A stretch of DNA of 52,582 bases from Candidatus Saccharimonadota bacterium (lineage in GTDB: Bacteria > Patescibacteriota > Saccharimonadia > Saccharimonadales > JAQGHD01): the NCBI GenBank assembly GCA_028288965.1, contig JAQGHD010000027.1:1-52582 (forward strand), given 5' to 3'. Positions 1 to 7,891 of this stretch are shown piece after piece; positions within the stretch are counted from its first letter, which is position 1, and every line of letters begins with the position of its first letter. Below the pieces are notes generated by a model. That model was given only the letters and a program-made list of their open reading frames with translations. It had not been told where the DNA came from and ran no database searches. The translations under genes and the position numbers were made by a program.

Positions 1-1
1 C

Positions 2-595
2 TACAGTGACTCGGCTTTCAAGCAAAAGCGTCAACTGGTCCAGGAACTTCTAAAAAAGGTAAAGCCAAAACCAGGAGTAGTTTGGGACATAGGCGCCAAT
101 AACGGTGAGTTTAGTGAAGTGGCGGCAGAATTAGGCTATTACACCGTGGCTTTTGATATAGATGAGGTAGCCGTGGCGCGTAACTTTATGGCCAAGCGGA
201 TTCCTGATGTGGCTCGCCAGCTTTTACCGCTGGTACAAGATCTGACTAATCCCAGTCCGGCCCTGGGCTGGGCACACCATGAGCGCCAGTCATTAATGGA
301 GCGCGGTCCGGCAGATGTGGTGTTGGCACTGGCCTTGATTCATCACCTAGCCATAGGCAATAATGTGCCGCTACCCCAGGTTGCCGAGTTTTTAAGCCAA
401 ATCGGTAAGCATGTAATTATAGAATTTGTGCCCAAAGAAGATTCCAAAGTGCAGCATCTGTTGGCCTCTCGTAAGGATATATTTGACACCTACGATGCCA
501 AACATTTTGAGCTAGCTATGGAGCAATATTTTACACTGGTAGACAAAAAACCGGTCAAAGACTCAAAACGGAGCATATACTTATACCAGGCATGA
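2..595 (+). CDS. Class I SAM-dependent methyltransferase, 5' partial
   Basis: The reading frame is open from base 2, so the gene starts upstream of the window. About 27 codons in is a clear motif I for S-adenosylmethionine binding (VWDIGANNGEFS), followed by the acidic strand end VAFDID that normally contacts the ribose. A later ADVVLALALIHHLA segment corresponds to motif IV. The layout resembles NoeA/FkbM-like methyltransferases in surface polysaccharide loci; the substrate cannot be read from the sequence. The first in-frame GTG after motif I (119) would delete the SAM site and is not the start. Its TGA overlaps the ATG of the next gene (ATGA), so the two are probably translationally coupled. 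Confidence 0.8.
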   Translation, partial: YSDSAFKQKRQLVQELLKKVKPKPGVVWDIGANNGEFSEVAAELGYYTVAFDIDEVAVARNFMAKRIPDVARQLLPLVQDLTNPSPALGWAHHERQSLMERGPADVVLALALIHHLAIGNNVPLPQVAEFLSQIGKHVIIEFVPKEDSKVQHLLASRKDIFDTYDAKHFELAMEQYFTLVDKKPVKDSKRSIYLYQA

Positions 596-2340
596 AAAAC
601 CTAAAGGCGCGTACTCAAAAACTAAAAGTAGTACTGACAAAACTTGGGCGGTGGGTAAGTCACTCCAGTTTGCCAGAAGTTTTCCTGATTAGCTCGTTTT
701 TAATTGATCGCTGGGTTGTGAATTCGGATATCACCTATCCGCATGACATGTATCTGCCCCTACTGTTATTTGCCGCTCTAGTAAGCGGCGTGTACTACCT
801 GTATCTATTGGTGTTAAGAAGAAACTTTGCTGCCCATATAGCCAGTTTGCTGCTTAGCTACGTGGGCATATATGCCTACCAGCCTTTGCTGGTTAACAGG
901 GTAGGGAAGCTGCTGGTCCGGTTGCCACACGGCTCCTCACCGTTTACGCAAAGTGTAGTTGTGGTGCTAGTTCTGGCCCTAATTTTTGGTCTGATTGGCT
1001 TGAGTATTGACCAGCTGATTGCCCGCATTAAGCAGCTCCAACATTTACAGCTACATAAAATTTTGATGTTTGTGATTGTGTTTATTTTTGTCTGGGAAGG
1101 GGCGCAGGCTGCTGATCGGTTATGGGATATTCGCCACGAACTCAGTTATCGCTACCCTGCTCCAACAGTCCAAAAAAGCGCAGCAACCACCAGCAAACCA
1201 GACATTTACTTCCTGATGTATGAAGATTACGCTGATGCCACCACGCTCCAACGGGTCAACAACTACGATAATTCCCCGCTGTTTAGTTACTTGGCTAGCC
1301 AGGGTTTTGCTAATCGGCAAACCGGAGCCTACTCTAATTATCCATTTACTACGTCTTCGCTGTCTTCGATGCTGGCCATGAATTACTTTCCGGATTTGCA
1401 GGCTCAGTTTGGCAAGGACGGACCCTGGCAAACCACCTTTCCTTACCGCAGCATAATTAATAATCCGCCATTTGCCCAAATTGTGAAGCAAAATGGCTAT
1501 ACCTATAATCAAGTCAGTTCGTGGTGGGAGAACAGCCGCATTCACATTCAGGCCGATAATCAACCTACCATGGGCTATCGCTTTAACTTCTTAAAATGGC
1601 ATTTTTACTTGGGTGATCTAAGCCGAGATATTATCAATAAAAGTGTATTATCACCTTGGCTTAAAAAAGGTATAACTCTGGGCCACACTACGCTCATAAA
1701 ATATGATCGTGACTACAACCCTATGGAAAATCTGCAAGTTCAAACCAACGCTCTAAAAGCAATTGCTAACCAGGCAGACGCCGCTGGGCCACAGTTTACC
1801 TTTGGCCACATTATGGTGCCACACACGCCGTATATCTTTAAGCCGGACGGCAGCTTGGCTGACTACGACGGAGAGCACAATGATGACGGGATACCTGAGA
1901 CCGAGAAATATGCTAATCAAGCCGCTTACGTGAACCAAAACATCCAAGAAGTGGTTGGCTATATTCGTCAGCATGATCCCAAGGCCGTGGTAATCTTGCA
2001 GTCAGACGAAGGCTCTTATCCGCCGCAATTTCGGTATGTACAGCAACCAGGTCATTATTTTAACCCCCTTGATTTGCCGGTGCCAGACATGCAGCAAAAG
2101 TTTGGCATCCTAGCCAGTTACTACCTGCCGGGGTTGGACGCCAAAACAGTTAGTAATCAACTCAGTAGTCCGGTTAATGTGTTGCCGTTTGTGCTGAATA
2201 ATTACCTTGGTTACACCATTCCTAGGCTGCCCGAATGTCACTTTGCTACCGGTAACAAATTCAATCTGTATAATTATACGTTGGTGACGCAGCAACTTAC
2301 CGGCCAAGCCGCCTCCGCAGCGTGCAATCAGTATAAATAA
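592..2340 (+). CDS. Membrane-anchored sulfatase/alkaline-phosphatase superfamily protein
   Basis: About five hydrophobic segments occupy residues 25-170, followed by a large extracytoplasmic domain. That domain opens with KPDIYFLMYEDY, the usual first strand of the sulfatase-like fold, and has SNYPFTTSSLSSM at the expected nucleophile region, GHIMVPHTPYIF, and VVILQSDEGSYP where classical members have SDHG. The architecture is that of lipoteichoic-acid-synthase-like or phosphoethanolamine-transferase-like enzymes, so a role in modifying a surface polymer is plausible. It starts at the ATGA overlap with the methyltransferase and ends 2 bp before the carboxypeptidase gene, suggesting one cell-envelope operon. 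The exact substrate is unknown. Confidence 0.75.
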   Translation: MKNLKARTQKLKVVLTKLGRWVSHSSLPEVFLISSFLIDRWVVNSDITYPHDMYLPLLLFAALVSGVYYLYLLVLRRNFAAHIASLLLSYVGIYAYQPLLVNRVGKLLVRLPHGSSPFTQSVVVVLVLALIFGLIGLSIDQLIARIKQLQHLQLHKILMFVIVFIFVWEGAQAADRLWDIRHELSYRYPAPTVQKSAATTSKPDIYFLMYEDYADATTLQRVNNYDNSPLFSYLASQGFANRQTGAYSNYPFTTSSLSSMLAMNYFPDLQAQFGKDGPWQTTFPYRSIINNPPFAQIVKQNGYTYNQVSSWWENSRIHIQADNQPTMGYRFNFLKWHFYLGDLSRDIINKSVLSPWLKKGITLGHTTLIKYDRDYNPMENLQVQTNALKAIANQADAAGPQFTFGHIMVPHTPYIFKPDGSLADYDGEHNDDGIPETEKYANQAAYVNQNIQEVVGYIRQHDPKAVVILQSDEGSYPPQFRYVQQPGHYFNPLDLPVPDMQQKFGILASYYLPGLDAKTVSNQLSSPVNVLPFVLNNYLGYTIPRLPECHFATGNKFNLYNYTLVTQQLTGQAASAACNQYK

Positions 2341-2342
2341 TT

Positions 2343-3185
2343 ATGAAATGGATATCTAAAAACCAAAAACCCTTCCCCGTTTACAGAGGCTATAACTATA
2401 CAATGCAAGACGAAACCAACCTGCCTGGTGCGCCGAAGCACCGGGCTCGGAGAATCCTAATTGGGCTGATTGTACTGGGGCTGCTAGGCGTTGGTGGCTA
2501 TGTTTTAACTCACCAGTCCAAAAAGGGCCCTCACCAGCCGGCCACCGCCAGCACCACGCCGCCAGCTTTTAATAAAAAACAGTACTCTTTAGATAAATCC
2601 TCTAGTATCTGGGTGGTAGTCAACAAAGGCCGAGCGCTTGCTCCGATCGATTATGCTCCAACCAACTTAATGGCTCCAAATGTCCCGCTCCGATTACCTA
2701 AGACTGACCCAGAAATGCAAATGAATGCCGATGCTGCCCATGCACTAGAGAGCTTATTTGCGGCTGCTCAAGCTGACGGTCTAAAATTTAAGCTATCTAG
2801 TGGCTATCGTTCTTACAAAGAGCAAATAGCTCTGTTTAGTCAGTATGCAGCCCAGCAAGGCCAAGCCTCAGCCAATCGCGAAAGTGCTCACGCTGGGCAT
2901 AGCGAGCACCAAACTGGCTTGGCTGCCGACGTCGCGCCAGCGGATGGGCGCTGCGTCGTTCAGCAGTGCTTTGCCAATACTGCCGAAGGTAAATGGTTGG
3001 TGATTAATGCGGCCACCTTTGGCTTTGTTATTCGCTATCAAGCGGGCAAGGAGAACGTCACTGGGTATGAATATGAGCCCTGGCATATTCGCTTTGTTGG
3101 CCAAGCCCTAGCCTCCGAGTTGAAAAAGACGGGTCAGACTATGGAAGAATTCTTTAGCTTGCCCGCTATTCCTCTCGACTCATAA
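2343..3185 (+). CDS. D-alanyl-D-alanine carboxypeptidase, VanY/M15B family
   Basis: A single N-terminal transmembrane helix (about residues 37-56) and a Thr/Pro/Ala-rich linker precede an M15B peptidase domain. The substrate strand SSGYRSYKEQ is present. The zinc motif SxHxxGxAxD is seen as SEHQTGLAAD (His189, Asp196), and the third ligand region is EPWH (Glu245, His248). It should trim the terminal D-Ala of peptidoglycan stem peptides outside the membrane. It follows the sulfatase-like gene by 2 bp. An internal ATG at 2403 is an alternative start that keeps the membrane anchor. A large hairpin follows the stop codon. Confidence 0.88.
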   Translation: MKWISKNQKPFPVYRGYNYTMQDETNLPGAPKHRARRILIGLIVLGLLGVGGYVLTHQSKKGPHQPATASTTPPAFNKKQYSLDKSSSIWVVVNKGRALAPIDYAPTNLMAPNVPLRLPKTDPEMQMNADAAHALESLFAAAQADGLKFKLSSGYRSYKEQIALFSQYAAQQGQASANRESAHAGHSEHQTGLAADVAPADGRCVVQQCFANTAEGKWLVINAATFGFVIRYQAGKENVTGYEYEPWHIRFVGQALASELKKTGQTMEEFFSLPAIPLDS

Positions 3186-3200
3186 GCTCACTCCGGGTGA

Positions 3201-3327
3201 CTATTTCAAAATCTATTAAAAATGGGGTGACAACTGGCGGGGCGGCCCCATTAAATTTTGTATCGTGAAAATTTAATAGGGGCGGACCAGTTGGCAGGAC
3301 CCCAGTCCTTTGGAGATTTTGAAATAG
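3201..3327. terminator. Large nested intergenic hairpin
   Basis: A 127-bp inverted structure follows the carboxypeptidase gene. The outer arms are perfect 14-mers (CTATTTCAAAATCT at 3201-3214 and its complement at 3314-3327). Inside lie ACTGG/CCAGT arms flanked by GGGGT/ACCCC, and a further A/T-rich palindrome at 3246-3282. There is no long U-tract, so termination is inferred from position only. It could also stabilise mRNA 3' ends or form a cruciform. Confidence 0.6.
3217..3315 (+). repeat. Intergenic repeat copy 1, with nested insertion
   Basis: This copy runs from the AAAATGGGGTGAC end to the CCCCAGTCCTTTGGAG end. Without 3246-3285 it matches the reverse complement of 32178-32235 almost base for base. 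The extra 40 bp contains a 14-bp-arm palindrome (CCCCATTAAATTTT and complement, one bulge) and ends with a second GGGGCGG that duplicates 3239-3245. Confidence 0.75.
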
Positions 3328-3412
3328 CAGCCTGCGATTGTGAATTAAGTCATAGCAATTGATGGCCGGTTGAGGTAAAAATTGATCTGCTGATTAAACA
3401 AAGGGGGAAAGT

Positions 3413-3778
3413 GTGAAATACCGTGAATTGATTAAAAAGATACAGGACTACTCTGGATTTTCGGATAACGAGTCCGAGGATGCCCTGGATTTGGTGGTAG
3501 AAACCATTGCTACTCGGTTGGCGCCGGGCCAACGCAAAGATTTTGCCAGCCAATTGCCAGAGGAACTGGAGGATATCGCCATGCGTCCAACTATTGCGCA
3601 GCAATTTTCAGCTGACGATATGCTGGAGGAGTTGTGCGAGCTTGAGGATATTGATCGCGGCCGGGCCAAAAAGCAAGTCATGGCCGTCTGGCGAGCGCTT
3701 AAAGACGCCATCAGCCCACGCAAAATTGAAAATATTCGTTCGCAATTGCCCGAAGATCTTATTCAAGCGCTGCACTAA
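3413..3778 (+). CDS. DUF2267 domain protein
   Basis: A 121-residue acidic protein matching the DUF2267 pattern: an N-terminal YRELIKKIQDYSGFSDNESEDAL helix pair, then ATRLAPGQRKDFASQLPEEL, and a second half of similar form ending in IRSQLPEDLIQ. The two halves look like an internal repeat around LPE(D/E)L. The start is GTG, chosen because AAGGGGG lies a few bases upstream. Proteins of this family are small, soluble and of unknown function, often in stress-linked contexts. It lies alone between the large hairpin and the trehalase promoter. Confidence 0.75.
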   Translation: MKYRELIKKIQDYSGFSDNESEDALDLVVETIATRLAPGQRKDFASQLPEELEDIAMRPTIAQQFSADDMLEELCELEDIDRGRAKKQVMAVWRALKDAISPRKIENIRSQLPEDLIQALH

Positions 3779-3788
3779 AAGTTCCTCC

Positions 3789-3817
3789 TTGACGGTTATG
3801 CTCATAGTCTCTAGTCT
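3789..3817 (+). promoter_or_regulatory. Promoter of the trehalase gene (leaderless)
   Basis: TTGACG, 17 bp, TAGTCT. The predicted start of transcription, 7 bp after the -10 box, coincides with the ATG at 3824, so the mRNA would have no 5' leader. Confidence 0.55.
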
Positions 3818-3823
3818 GAAGAT

Positions 3824-5101
3824 ATGTTAGATAAAGCCATCAACGCGGCTCGCGTAGCCAAGAATTTAGTTTTGCTCAATAAATCAGGTCATGTTTCCCC
3901 GGAAGAGGTTAAAAAGGCTCGCCAATATATTGCTGAGTACTGGCCTAAATTGGAGCGGTATCATCCTAAGGATGACGACACTTTAGTTGGCCTACCAAAA
4001 CCGTTTTTGGTGCCAGCCTACGAAAAAGGTCATGAGTTTGACTTTAATGAGATGTATTACTGGGATAGCTATTTTATGATGCTCGGGATCCTCGATGACA
4101 AGCACAAAGCGCTGAATCTGGGTGTGTTAGAGGATCTAGAGGCGCTCATGAAACGCTTTAAGATTATCCCCAACGCTTCCCGAACGTATCTGACTGGCCA
4201 CTCGCAGCCACCGGTGTTAACCAGCATTATTTTTGACCTATACGAGACGTATAAGCTTGATGGGGAATGGCTAAAAACGCATATCGAGCACGCTAAAGAC
4301 GAATATCACATTGTGTGGATGGGTACCACCAAGCCCAATGCTCGTCAGGTGTACCGTGGTTTGTCGCGCTACTATGACTTTAACTACATTCACGACCTGG
4401 CCGAGACCGAGAGCGGTTGGGATATGAACCCGCGCTTTAACCGTAAGGCACTCAACTACCTGCCGGTGGATCTCAATGCCTTGCTGTACAAATACGAAAT
4501 GGACTTTGCGAAAGCAGCCCGAATTTTTAATGATGCCCGTGACGCCGCACGTTGGGAAAATGCTGCCATGCACCGCAAACACACCATGGATGAGCTCATG
4601 TGGGACAAATTACGCGGCTTTTACTACGACTATAATTATGTCAAAGAAAAGCGCGGCAATGTCAGCTCCCTGGCTGGCTACTATCCGCTATGGGTGGGCA
4701 TGGTCAGTGACCAGCAGGCCAAACAGATGGTTCGCACGCTTAAGCGGTTTGAGGTTAAAGGTGGCTTAACCACCACCGATGCCCAACCGCTCAACCAATT
4801 TATGCCTGGGACTGTCCCCACTCAATGGGCCTATCCAAATGGCTGGGCGCCGCTGCACTACATTGTGGTCAAGGGGTTGGAGCGCTATGGCTACTCTGAT
4901 GATGCTCGGCGCATTGTTGGTAAATGGCTCAAAACCAATCTGGATTGGTTCAACAAGCACCATGTGTTTCTAGAAAAATATAATGTCCTGCAACCTGGCA
5001 AACCACCCGGTAAGGGACTGTATCCCTCTCAAACCGGCTTTGGTTGGACCAATTCTGTCTTTGAGCGCTTTTGCCAAGACTACGTCGACGCTGACAAATG
5101 A
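3824..5101 (+). CDS. Trehalase family glycosidase (GH37-like)
   Basis: This should hydrolyse alpha,alpha-trehalose to two glucose molecules. Signatures in order: EFDFNEMYYWDSYF (about 71-84, cf. PGGRFxExYxWDxY), ESGWDMNPRF (Asp200 at the usual general-acid position), QWAYPNGWAP (334-343, cf. QWDxPxGWAP), a conserved Glu in LEKYNV (about 384, probable base) and GFGWTNSVFERF near the end. Differences are Ala for Asp in QWD and Leu instead of Glu before YPSQTGFGWTN. No signal peptide is visible, so it is probably cytoplasmic and handles imported or internal trehalose. Its TGA overlaps the next start codon. Confidence 0.85.
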   Translation: MLDKAINAARVAKNLVLLNKSGHVSPEEVKKARQYIAEYWPKLERYHPKDDDTLVGLPKPFLVPAYEKGHEFDFNEMYYWDSYFMMLGILDDKHKALNLGVLEDLEALMKRFKIIPNASRTYLTGHSQPPVLTSIIFDLYETYKLDGEWLKTHIEHAKDEYHIVWMGTTKPNARQVYRGLSRYYDFNYIHDLAETESGWDMNPRFNRKALNYLPVDLNALLYKYEMDFAKAARIFNDARDAARWENAAMHRKHTMDELMWDKLRGFYYDYNYVKEKRGNVSSLAGYYPLWVGMVSDQQAKQMVRTLKRFEVKGGLTTTDAQPLNQFMPGTVPTQWAYPNGWAPLHYIVVKGLERYGYSDDARRIVGKWLKTNLDWFNKHHVFLEKYNVLQPGKPPGKGLYPSQTGFGWTNSVFERFCQDYVDADK

Positions 5102-6123
5102 GCAAAGCCGACACGCTGCCGCGGATCTATGGCCTGGCCACAGTCCTCACCGTAGCGCTACTGGCCGTTGTGCTTATTTGGGGAACCGGCGCAGATTTAA
5201 TTAAAGTTTTGATACTGGCCGGTCTAGAAATAACCTTTAGTTTTGATAACGCCGTGGTTAACGCTCGCATACTGCAGCGGCTCAACCGCTTTTGGCAGCA
5301 ACTGTTTATGACGGTTGGTATTGCCATTGCCGTCTTTGGTGTCCGGGTGCTTTTGCCGCTGTTGCTGGTGTCGTTGACGGCGCACATTAGTATTGGTGAG
5401 GTTTGGAGCCTGGCGCTCAAGCAGCCCACCACCTATGCTGACAAATTACTGACGGCTCACCCCATGATCGCCGCTTTTGGTGGTATATTTTTGCTGATGA
5501 TTTTCCTCGATTTTGTGTTTGAAGAGCGTGAAACTAAGTGGCTCAAGCCGCTGGAGCGTACCTTGGCGGCTATGGGCAAGCTGGAGAGTTTAAGCACCAT
5601 CACCGCTCTTAGTGTGCTGCTGATAGCTTCGGGCACGCTCGTGCCCAGTCATGAACGTTTGCAAGTGCTCACCGCTGCCTTGCTGGGACTGCTGGTGTAT
5701 CTGGCTATTAATGCTCTGGATTCATTCTTCTCGCACGATAAATTGCTAACCAAAAACGCCGCCGGCACGGCTGCCAAAATGGGACTGGTGGGGTTTATTT
5801 ATCTGGAACTCATAGACGCCAGCTTTAGCTTAGACGGCGTCATAGGCGCCTTTGCCATAACTTCTAAAGTGCTGCTGATTGCCGCCGGCTTGGGTATCGG
5901 CGCGCTATACGTGCGGGCCATGACTGTCCACCTGCTGCGCCGCGGCACGCTAGCCAAGTACCGCTACATGGAACACGGCGCCCACTACGCCATCGGCATC
6001 CTAGCTGTGCTAATGCTCCTGACTCTAAAGTACGACGTCCCCGAAGCGGTTACCGGCCTGAGCGGCGTGATTGTTATCGTTACCGCTATTATTCATTCGC
6101 ATACCGAGGCCAAGCACACCTAA
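5098..6123 (+). CDS. DUF475 / TerC-like integral membrane protein
   Basis: About eight or nine hydrophobic helices span the 341 residues. The segments LAGLEITFSFDNAVVNA (about 40-56) and YLELIDASFSLDGVIGAFAIT are the paired acidic membrane motifs of the TerC/DUF475 superfamily, thought to move metal ions such as Mn(II) or to act in tellurite-type stress. It starts at an ATGA overlap with the trehalase gene. Co-transcription with trehalase hints at an osmotic or desiccation role, but this is inference. The transported ion is not known. Confidence 0.75.
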   Translation: MSKADTLPRIYGLATVLTVALLAVVLIWGTGADLIKVLILAGLEITFSFDNAVVNARILQRLNRFWQQLFMTVGIAIAVFGVRVLLPLLLVSLTAHISIGEVWSLALKQPTTYADKLLTAHPMIAAFGGIFLLMIFLDFVFEERETKWLKPLERTLAAMGKLESLSTITALSVLLIASGTLVPSHERLQVLTAALLGLLVYLAINALDSFFSHDKLLTKNAAGTAAKMGLVGFIYLELIDASFSLDGVIGAFAITSKVLLIAAGLGIGALYVRAMTVHLLRRGTLAKYRYMEHGAHYAIGILAVLMLLTLKYDVPEAVTGLSGVIVIVTAIIHSHTEAKHT

Positions 6124-6193
6124 ACAATAACTCACACGTCATAGAAAATGGTTATGCTTGCGTAATAGTGAATTTGCCATAACAATTGACGCT

Positions 6194-6256
6194 ATGACAG
6201 ACTCACCTGATCCAGCAGAAGATGTTAAAGACCTAAAATATCAGCCCGAAGTATAG
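6194..6256 (+). CDS. Possible 20-residue acidic peptide
   Basis: A short frame with ATG at 6194 and TAG at 6254 encodes MTDSPDPAEDVKDLKYQPEV and fills the gap between the DUF475 gene and pyrF. It has no clear Shine-Dalgarno site and may be chance. The rest of the gap (6124-6268) shows only a weak GTTATG/CATAAC hairpin. Confidence 0.2.
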   Translation: MTDSPDPAEDVKDLKYQPEV

Positions 6257-6268
6257 GCTTGCATATCA

Positions 6269-7045
6269 ATGCTTAATTTAGCTACGGCCAACCTTTCACC
6301 CGAGCAAAGCATTGCTTTGGCACTAGATACCACTGATCTGCATCAAGCCGAACTGTGGATTCGCAGCGCTAAAGCAGCTGGACTAATTATTGTTAAAAAT
6401 GGCATAGAACTTGATTATGGGCATAACCCAAAAGATTTGTCAGAGCTGGCTGCTGATTATGGCATGGAGTGGATTGCCGATCTAAAAACTTTAGGTATAG
6501 CTAAAACAGTCGGCATTGCTTTGCCAGAAATTGTAAATCTGCCGCATCAACCAGTAGGCATTACCATGAGCACGCAATCAGGAGTAGAATCGTTAAAATT
6601 AGCTCAAGCAATTGCCGGCGAGCGGGGCATTACTATTTTTGGAGTAGCCCTCTTGTCCTCAATAGACCAGGACGAAACGCTCAAGTACAACAAAGCCTTG
6701 CCCAGAACCGTTATGTGGCGAGAAACTCAGCGGGCGGTTGATGCCGGAGTATGGGGTCTGGTTAGTTCGGGTGAGGAAATCGCTCGAGTTAAACGGTTCA
6801 AAAAAACCAGAGGGCTGACAACGCTGGTGGTTGGCACCAGATCCGAAGGCGTCGTGATTGAGGGCGATGACCAGCGCCGCGTTACCAGTATTTTTGAGGC
6901 CGCTAACGCCGGTGCTGACCTGATTGAGATCGGTCGCCAGGCCACGGCCAAAGGTAGTGTTGCGGAAACTGCTTTAAGGCAGGTTGGTCGTGAAATTGCC
7001 AAAGGTAGAATTGCTATGAAGCAGCCGAATCACCGAGTAAGTTGA
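6269..7045 (+). CDS. pyrF: Orotidine 5'-phosphate decarboxylase-like protein
   Basis: The TIM-barrel pattern of OMP decarboxylase is recognisable: IALALDTTD at the first strand, IVKNGIELDYG with the first catalytic Lys (Lys43), ADLKTLGIAKTVG, then GDDQRRVTS and ADLIEIGRQATAKGS at the phosphate site. In the DxKxxD motif Asp71 and Lys73 are present but the last Asp, contributed to the neighbouring subunit's active site, is Gly76. The phosphate-gripping TPGIR is VVGTR. The fold assignment is firm; normal UMP-forming activity is not assured. The 3' end overlaps convergent pyrE by about 32 bp. Confidence 0.8.
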   Translation: MLNLATANLSPEQSIALALDTTDLHQAELWIRSAKAAGLIIVKNGIELDYGHNPKDLSELAADYGMEWIADLKTLGIAKTVGIALPEIVNLPHQPVGITMSTQSGVESLKLAQAIAGERGITIFGVALLSSIDQDETLKYNKALPRTVMWRETQRAVDAGVWGLVSSGEEIARVKRFKKTRGLTTLVVGTRSEGVVIEGDDQRRVTSIFEAANAGADLIEIGRQATAKGSVAETALRQVGREIAKGRIAMKQPNHRVS

Positions 7046-7703
7046 CGTATTTTATGTCTTGATTAGGGTGTTTTTTGCGGTAAGCATAGCCATGGCCCAA
7101 GGGCTTATCAACGACTATAGGCATGCCCTTGGCACAAGGGCCATTACGCAAGCAATCCTCTTTGTCCCAGGCTTCATAATAAGCTTTGCTTAGCTTGCGA
7201 AACTTTGGAACACCCAGACTCTTTTGATTGACTCCTAGGTTTGCGGCGATAGCCGTCATGCCCACCACTTCACAGTCGGCCTCCATGGCTATGCCGAGCA
7301 GTTGCTGGTAGGTGAACTGCGTGTTCACCATGCCATCAAGAATCAAAACCCGTCGGCCTACCAGCGCCTCAAAGAATCCATTGCGACTAAGTTCCTGGCC
7401 TTCTGGCTCCTTTTTATCGGCAAACACAGAGGTTACATCAATGCCGGTGGTGTCTATTAATTGCTCAGTAGCTAACGTTCCAAGGGGGATTGCTCCCACG
7501 GCAGCGTGTAAAACCGCTTCTACACCTTCGTCAGCAAACGGCTCTACCATCATCCAGGTAATTTCCTGCAAACGGCGAATATGGGGCAGCAAGGGATCAA
7601 CATTGCAGTAACCGGTTAAGTGCATACCGCTATTACCAATAAACTGGTTGCCAGTATTTAAAAATAGGCAGCCTTTGTCAACAAGTTCGCGCTGAACGTC
7701 CAT
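7014..7703 (-). CDS. pyrE: Orotate phosphoribosyltransferase-like protein
   Basis: It resembles the PyrE2 type: VLHAAVGAIPLGTLA at the orotate/PPi loop, VFADKKEPEGQELSRNGF (cf. FAEK...RGF) for the catalytic loop lysine, and a C-terminal AWDKEDCLRNGPCAKGMPIVVDKP like the cysteine-containing tail of that type. The PRPP signature, usually VLVVEDVVTTGGS, reads VLILDGMVNTQFT, so the acidic pair is reduced to one and the TTGGS loop is gone. ATG at 7703 is preferred over TTG at 7709 because AGAGGG sits 7 bp upstream; TATACT lies further upstream on this strand. It is convergent with pyrF. Confidence 0.7.
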   Translation of the reverse strand: MDVQRELVDKGCLFLNTGNQFIGNSGMHLTGYCNVDPLLPHIRRLQEITWMMVEPFADEGVEAVLHAAVGAIPLGTLATEQLIDTTGIDVTSVFADKKEPEGQELSRNGFFEALVGRRVLILDGMVNTQFTYQQLLGIAMEADCEVVGMTAIAANLGVNQKSLGVPKFRKLSKAYYEAWDKEDCLRNGPCAKGMPIVVDKPLGHGYAYRKKHPNQDIKYVNLLGDSAAS

Positions 7704-7747
7704 AGCCAATCCCTCTGCTTTTTACTCGCTAAAGTATACCAGCTTGT

Positions 7748-7776
7748 TTGTCATGCCAGGCAATAGTTGTTAAAAT
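7748..7776 (+). promoter_or_regulatory. Promoter P1 of the metG leader
   Basis: TTGTCA, 17 bp, TAAAAT, with TG one base before the -10 box (extended -10). The expected transcription start is at about 7783, exactly the A of the leader-peptide ATG. Confidence 0.6.
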
Positions 7777-7782
7777 ATATGT

Positions 7783-7827
7783 ATGACCACGTACGTACAA
7801 TCAGTTGTAATGCGTATGATGCCCTAG
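7783..7827 (+). CDS. Methionine-rich leader peptide upstream of metG
   Basis: A 14-codon frame encodes MTTYVQSVVMRMMP and stops at TAG (7825). Three of the last five residues are Met, directly before a GC-rich hairpin (TAGCC-GCGG-GGCTA, 7825-7838) and a T-rich stretch (CTCTTAATTTTGATTTT). The gene downstream is methionyl-tRNA synthetase. This is the layout of a ribosome-dependent attenuator: a ribosome held at the Met codons would cover or block the hairpin. A second promoter just downstream makes control by P1 only partial. There is no experimental support. Confidence 0.5.
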   Translation: MTTYVQSVVMRMMP

Positions 7828-7838
7828 CCGCGGGGCTA
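7825..7838 (+). terminator. Candidate attenuator hairpin before metG
   Basis: TAGCC-GCGG-GGCTA stem-loop that includes the stop codon of the leader peptide and is followed by an interrupted T-rich run. An overlapping GCCC/GGGC pairing (from 7820) is possible. The stem is short, so it is a weak terminator at best. Confidence 0.35.
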
Positions 7839-7849
7839 CTCTCTTAATT

Positions 7850-7877
7850 TTGATTTTAACCATATTAACTTTAGACT
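7850..7877 (+). promoter_or_regulatory. Possible second metG promoter P2
   Basis: TTGATT, 16 bp, TAGACT lies after the attenuator hairpin, with metG starting 15 bp after the -10 box. Transcription from here would bypass the leader. Confidence 0.4.
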
Positions 7878-7891
7878 AGAACGAGACACTT

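Noticed and set aside
1120-1563. Long antisense frame within the sulfatase-like gene.
   Set aside because: No ribosome site, no recognisable protein pattern, and the plus-strand gene has clear domain motifs here.
3507-3830. Second plus-strand frame overlapping the DUF2267 gene.
   Set aside because: The DUF2267 frame has family motifs and a ribosome site; this frame is Cys/Trp/Ser-rich without pattern.
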